Assembly: GCF_000165425.1 (NCBI RefSeq)
Contig: NW_001799300.1
Location: forward strand, 186,001 to 250,000
Length of the DNA stretch: 64,000 nt
Direction of reading: 5' to 3'
DNA from: Paramecium tetraurelia
Taxonomy: Eukaryota > Ciliophora > Oligohymenophorea > Peniculida > Parameciidae
Both the position numbers and the translations under genes were made by a program. The notes beneath the pieces were generated by a model, which saw nothing but the letters and a program-made list of their open reading frames with translations, was not told the origin of the DNA and did no database searches. Below, piece after piece: positions 58,948 to 64,000 of this stretch (its first letter is position 1; each line of letters begins with the position of its first letter).

Positions 58948-59246
58948 ATTTAATCCAAAATATAGTGATAATTCATATTGTTTTGTGATCCAGGCAATAA
59001 TACAAAAGAGCAACTGATAAAAATAAACATCCTGTGAAGGTCTGAGAAATTAGGGAACAATGGCAAAAAGATAATATGGTTTTATACTTTTTTGCCTAAA
59101 AGTTTTAGATTTGTAGGGAAGATTAGCTGTAAATAAAATGATTAAGAATAAGATCAATAAACTTATAGATTTGACAAATATTATTATGTCTTCATTATCA
59201 TAATTCTAATTCTGAACCATTATAAATAATTATCATTTTTTATTAA
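58948..59246. other. Intergenic stretch between convergent genes
   Basis: About 300 bp, A+T-rich; no supportable feature. Confidence 0.5.
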
Positions 59247-60313
59247 TCATTACTATTCTTTTTGCAATTCGACTAGCGATAATTGGATCCTTTATTTAGA
59301 GAAGTCATCTAATTCTACATCCCCAACGACTTTAAATTCAAATTCTTTACAAGTCACAGGCAATGAAAAGCAAATGCCTTTTGGAATTCCGTAATGATTT
59401 CCATCAGAAATTACCTAGACTAATAAATTGTGATACTCCAAAGGAAGTCCAGTTGTCTTAAGAAGTGCCTAAAAACCACGTTCTTAAATGATCTTTCACA
59501 GCAATTGCTCCGGATATTGTACTTGCTCCTCTAGAGAGTTATAAAATCTATCCTCCTCTTTACTAGACTTACTGAATAAGAGCATTTCTCAAGAAATCCT
59601 TTGAAAATGTTTCTGATGCTTGTTTACCATTAATAATTGAATGAGTCATATCTGGGTATTAGGTTAGAGAGTGATTTCCCCAAATAATTACTTTTTTGAT
59701 TTAGTCAATAGTTGTATTTGCTTCTCTTGCAAGCTAAATTATTAAAATTTGACATACAGTTGAGACACATCTATTGTGATCTAGTTACATGAGAGATGTA
59801 AAATTTTGTTATGGAATTTTGGTGCATTAATGAGCCAAAGTAGCACAATTAGTGTTACTTGGATTTGCCACAACTAAAACTTTAACTGTAGATTTGGCTT
59901 ATTCATTCAAGATTTAACCCTGTGTTTATAATTTCAATATCGAACCTGTTGTATAAATATTTCTCTGTTCATTTATAACAGATCGCTTCTTTCCATTCCT
60001 GGTTTTCGAGGCATGGCTCCTAAAAATATTGCTACATCTGCATCTTTAAATGCAATTGCAGGATCACTTGACACTGTGACATTATTTAGAAGTGGGAATG
60101 CACAATCTTATATTTACATCTTGATTCCTTCTAATTCTTGTAGTTTTTCTGGTAATTCCAATAGTTACAATGAGAATTTTTAAGTTGATCCAAAAACTTA
60201 GCCAGATCCCAAAAGAGGATAACTACATTTCAATATTTTCAGTATTACAATGCAGAAGCTAAATTACCAGCACCTCCAGTAATTGCAATTTTTAATTCTT
60301 CAAATTTTTGCAT
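59247..60313 (-). CDS. MDH: Malate dehydrogenase (cytosolic type)
   Basis: The NAD-binding start is [15 protein letters not shown]. The substrate-arginine loop is [14 protein letters not shown], followed by [17 protein letters not shown] and the catalytic-histidine block [20 protein letters not shown]. Near the C terminus [20 protein letters not shown] and SLPVTC fit the family. The enzyme interconverts malate and oxaloacetate with NAD(H). At least three introns are needed: 26 nt TAG after NLASAL, one near EGIKM, and a 26-nt CAG intron before GQILNEQAK; others near the 3' end are not fully placed. Length (~335 aa) is normal. Its start is 23 bp from the stop of the DHHC gene upstream on the same strand. 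Confidence 0.9.
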
Positions 60314-60336
60314 TTTAATTTTATTTATATAATAAT

Positions 60337-62193
60337 TCATAGTTCAATAAATTCTGTTGCTAATTCACTACTATATTCTTTTTTCTTTTTATTTATAAAA
60401 CACATTTCAAAACAATTTCCTAAGCTAATATGTGATTATTCCATTTTCAATTATTAATCATTATTTGATTGTTAAGTACCACCTTAACCTTATTCTGTGG
60501 ATTCCATAGATTAATCTTCACTTCGATTTATGGCACTTTTTTCATTGGATTTTTCATCTTTTGAACCTGGAGCGCCTAAACTGTGCCTTTCAAAAGTGGT
60601 TTGTCCTGTCAATAAATTGACGGTTTAGATGTAAATCAGAATTCTTAATTATAAATGTAAATTACCCCAAAGGTACAATAAAGAGTAAACAATAAACGAT
60701 AACATAAAAAAACGTAACCTTTTTTCCAATTAAAAGCCATTCTTCACTTAAAGTAGTATTTATAAACCATCTCTAAAGAGTATTGGATTTATAATGAGAA
60801 GATTACATGAAAAGCTGCAAAATGAATTCAGAAAATAAACTGATAATGAAAAAATAAAACACAAAATGGTTTCTAGTTTAATAAATTAAATTACTTTGCT
60901 CCAACGCAATTATTTATCCAAGGACAATGATGGTCATATACCATAACACATTATTAGCAAACATCGCAATGCTTAGATCTTTTAGGTCTGACTAACTACT
61001 ATAAGTGTTTTTATATATACCTTACAATCTGCACAAATGTTTGAACAGTCATATCTTTCTAACATTTAGAACATGTTTAATTTATTGTCTGTTCTCACTA
61101 CTCCAGCATCTTTGGCACACGAAATAAAGAAAAATATAACAGTTATACTAGTTAAAGAAAAGAATGTCCACATCCAAATAGTGCTAATAACAACTAAAAT
61201 GTATAGAATTAAATAGTTACATGGGAAAGTAAATAGAATAGTACAAATAAAACAAGTCATATACATAGAAAGAAAGGCAATCTGACTATTCCTTTATTAA
61301 GTCACTGGTCTGAATGGCTATCTAACATTGCAAAAGATAAGAATATCATTTTTGTCTCGCTAGAATTTATAATAAAATTACGATCATTATTTCAACTGTT
61401 TTGAAATCATTTTCTATCGCTAAATCTAAAGGTGTTTTTCCATTGGAGTCTTTAATTGAGCGATCAGCTCCTTTCATTAATAGTTTTCGGACAATTCTAG
61501 AATTCGCTTACATTGTAGCTAAATGCAATGGAGTAACAGAAGTATCTGTATCTTAAAGATTTAAATTAGCATTCCACGAGATCAAAAAATTTACAGCATT
61601 ATATGATCCTGAATATGCAGCCCAATGGAGAGGAGATGATCCTTTATTATCAATCACATTAATATCAATCCCTTTCTGGAGATAATAGTAAATAGTCAAT
61701 GGGCAGTCACCTTAAGAAGCTGTGTGTAAGACAGTTAACTCTTTAATAGGAAGTTATGATTTACCATTATAATTTTTTATTTTGTAATCTGCACCATATT
61801 ATTCAAGGAGTTTGATGGTTTTCTAATATTGTAAATATGAATACTAATGATCCTCGATAAGCTGCTAAATGTAATGCTGTGAACCCTTCATCATTTTGTT
61901 AATTAATCCATTGTTCAACTTCTTGTTTTGTATGAATGTTTTTATCTATTTATGCTTAGATGTATTAAAAATACAATTCACTTAATTGTTCGTTGTTGTT
62001 GTAACAAGACAGATGAATTACTTTTATTATCAAATCTTATACAAGTATATAGCTTTTGGGTTTTAAGTATTAACAGATTATGATTGTGATTTTCATAAAG
62101 GATTGCCTTGACGTTATATGTATCGTCAGAGTTTGCGTAATTAATGAGAGAACCAATGGCTTAACTATTTCTTCTGGATGATGATCTAGACAT
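60337..62193 (-). CDS. Ankyrin-repeat DHHC palmitoyltransferase
   Basis: The start is MSRSSSRRNSQAIGSLINYA. Four or five ankyrin repeats follow: TLIHLSCYNNEQLSELYFQY, DEGFTALHLAAYRGS, KGSSPLHWAAYSGSYNAVNF, VTPLHLATMQANSRIVRKLL and KDSNGKTPLDLAIEND. Then come membrane segments, the cysteine-rich DHHC domain (CSNICADCK, RPKRSKHCDVC, YDHHCPWINNCVGAK) and two more segments (FVFYFFIISLFSEFILQ, FFYVIVYCLLFIVPLG), with the conserved tail TGQTTFERHS. This is the zDHHC13/17 (HIP14) architecture: an S-acyltransferase on Golgi or other membranes. Introns include two of 22 nt (ending TAG and AAG) that keep DHHC blocks in frame. Confidence 0.92.
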
Positions 62194-62240
62194 AAAATAA
62201 ATTAAAATATGTAATCATTATACATCATATAAAACTATAA

Positions 62241-64000
62241 TCAAAGTGATTGCCTATCATCAATCTAAGTAAACATATGTGTACTATAACTATCAAATTG
62301 CTATTGCGAAGGTCTTGCTGTCACTAATTCCTTTATTTTCAAAGGGGATTATTTTTTATTCTTTAACCCTTTTTTTAGCGTTGTTATATTGAAATTAGAA
62401 TAACAGACACCTTTTTTGGAATTGAGTTTGAAGTTTTTGACCAAGTCTCTCTTAACAGTGAGAGGCAGAATATGAAATTATGGTTTAAGATAATTTTCAT
62501 GGGGCTTCTTCAAATTTAATTTGTTTTCTAGCATAAATCTTCTTCTCTTGATAAGATCATTGCTCCCATTCCCAAAATCAAATTCTTAAAATTCACAACT
62601 TTTTATTAACTTATGAAATGTTTTTTCTCTGTCTATTATTTTAGCTATGCAAAAATTTTATACGCTGGGATTTGAATATTTAGTTAAAAAATGCTGATTC
62701 AATTAAATTTCCTTTGATTTTTTGAAACTTTCAACAATATGAATTTTACTCTAATCAATAATTACATCATCTATCTCTGTCAATAATCTTACCTATTCGT
62801 TTGTCAAATCTTTATTTGATAAATTCTATGCTCTCCTCTTCTACAACAATAATTACAACAATCTCTATCTATTAGCAGTTTTAGGGCCATAATCTTCCAT
62901 TAATTGTAATCTGCATTCTTCTGGAAACTTATGGATGAACTCATTTGCATCAATCACAATTACTGTAGCTAATAAGGATGTCACAACGCAGCTATATTCA
63001 TAGGTTCCATTCTTATTAATAATAATTTCCTCCCCAATCAAATGTCCTGAAGATATTATACATAAAGAAACATTTCGATTATCAATCCTTTTTTGTAAAG
63101 TCAAATCTCCATTTATCACTAAATAAAATGCATCTCCATCGTCATCCTCTGTAGCTAACTAAGTTGCTCTGTCATAAGTAATGGTTTAGCAACTGTATAT
63201 CATACTCTCTAATCTCTAAGATGAGTATTCATTATTCACATCTAAATCATTTAATTATTTACTTACTTTTGAATATTTTGAACATTAATTGTTACTTCTC
63301 TTTCTTTGTTTTTTCAAACGTCATCTAATATGTAAAGAAATCATCTTTCTTTAAAACTATCACAAATAATTCATGACTATAAGATGCTACTGTTAGTGAC
63401 CTAGGAATATTTTTCAACCAAAGCTTTCTCTCCAAATCCTGTACCTACACCTAACAACCTTATCGATTCTCCAAATTATTATTCTAATTATTATTTCTCC
63501 TCCTTAGATATCGTTGTCTCCTTATGAATATTATGATGTCTTATAATTTTATTTGTAAATTTCTTAGCATTTAGAATTTATGCCATTTTTAGTTATGGTT
63601 ATTGAACCTGTTCTGAATTCTATCTCTACAAAATCATCAACTAATCCATCTTTTTCTGTCTCATTAACATAACTTCTCCATATTATATGATATAAAGTTT
63701 ATCATTTGATGTATCATTCTCTTGGAACAACACTTCTCCTCCTTTAAAATATTCCATCCTCAATCGAGAGCACAACTACAAAATAAAAAACACAAAACTA
63801 CTTCCAAAATATCATTCCTTTGCGTTCCTTTCTGCAATTTCTCTGAAACGAATTATTTAAAGTATGGCAGTTCTTCCATCCTTTATAAAATGTAGTGTAA
63901 TTCTTCTCTAGTATGATTTTCCTTATTCATTGTAAGAAACATTTTCGTTGCCTCGTGTAACTAAGGATTATCACAAGTCTCATCAAGTGGTTTTAAGTAT
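62241..64000 (-). CDS. Cyclic-nucleotide-binding-domain protein (5' end outside window)
   Basis: Two cNMP-binding domains are visible. The first (about 63,250-63,760) has MEYFKGGEVLFQENDTSNDK, LYIIQYGEVMLM and GVGTGFGEKALVEK. The second (62,865-63,180) has DAFYLVINGDLTLQKRIDNR, SSGHLIGEEIIINKNGTYEY and SCVVTSLLATVIVIDANEFI. The phosphate-binding loop arginine is not obvious in the second domain, so nucleotide binding there is doubtful. A long basic tail ends THMFTQIDDRQSL. Between the domains the frame shifts at about 63,405 with no clean intron, which may mean a missed junction or a damaged gene. Family members include PKA/PKG regulatory chains and ciliate CNBD proteins. Confidence 0.75.

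Overview
The window reads as macronuclear DNA of a Paramecium-like oligohymenophorean ciliate. Reading frames that match well-known eukaryotic families stay open only if TAA and TAG are glutamine and TGA is the sole stop. Introns are tiny (about 18-40 nt, GT..AG), the DNA is very A+T-rich, and genes lie tens of bases apart or overlap by a few bases. There is a trichocyst-type matrix protein and a cysteine-rich surface-type protein. Most 3' splice sites end TAG, but several well-anchored ones end AAG or CAG, so a Paramecium other than P. tetraurelia is likely. Because only one codon stops translation, random open frames of 50-100 codons are common; unrecognised small genes are scored low, and spans run from start to stop including introns.

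Left part (1-15.5 kb): a minus-strand run (WD40 protein, coiled-coil protein, Qc-type SNARE, a tandem pair of paralogues, small genes), then plus-strand genes including a CCDC124/Lso2 homologue and a MIR-domain protein, then minus-strand coiled-coil genes and an acidic trichocyst-matrix-like protein. Middle (16-35.9 kb): membrane protein, AN1-AN1-C2H2 zinc-finger protein, Rab GTPase, SLC44 choline-transporter-like protein, secreted coiled-coil and cysteine-rich proteins, two Myb/SANT paralogues in A+T-rich DNA, a Tctex1 dynein light chain, tRNA-His, a CHCHD2-type twin CX9C protein, a large coiled-coil protein and a TBC RabGAP. Right part (36-64 kb): VPS16, a CXC/CRC (LIN54-like) DNA-binding protein, TMEM237, a kinesin, tRNA-Gln, a MORN-SAM-TKL kinase, multi-pass membrane proteins, two RING-H2 proteins, tRNA-Leu(AAG), malate dehydrogenase, an ankyrin-DHHC acyltransferase and a cyclic-nucleotide-binding protein cut by the window end.

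There is no operon logic. Two themes recur: membrane traffic (SNARE, Rab, TBC, VPS16, DHHC) and cilia (Tctex1, TMEM237, kinesin, coiled-coil genes). Three small proteins begin M-G with cysteine and serine close behind, as expected of myristoylated and palmitoylated proteins. I saw no IES, transposon, retroelement, CRISPR array or telomere.
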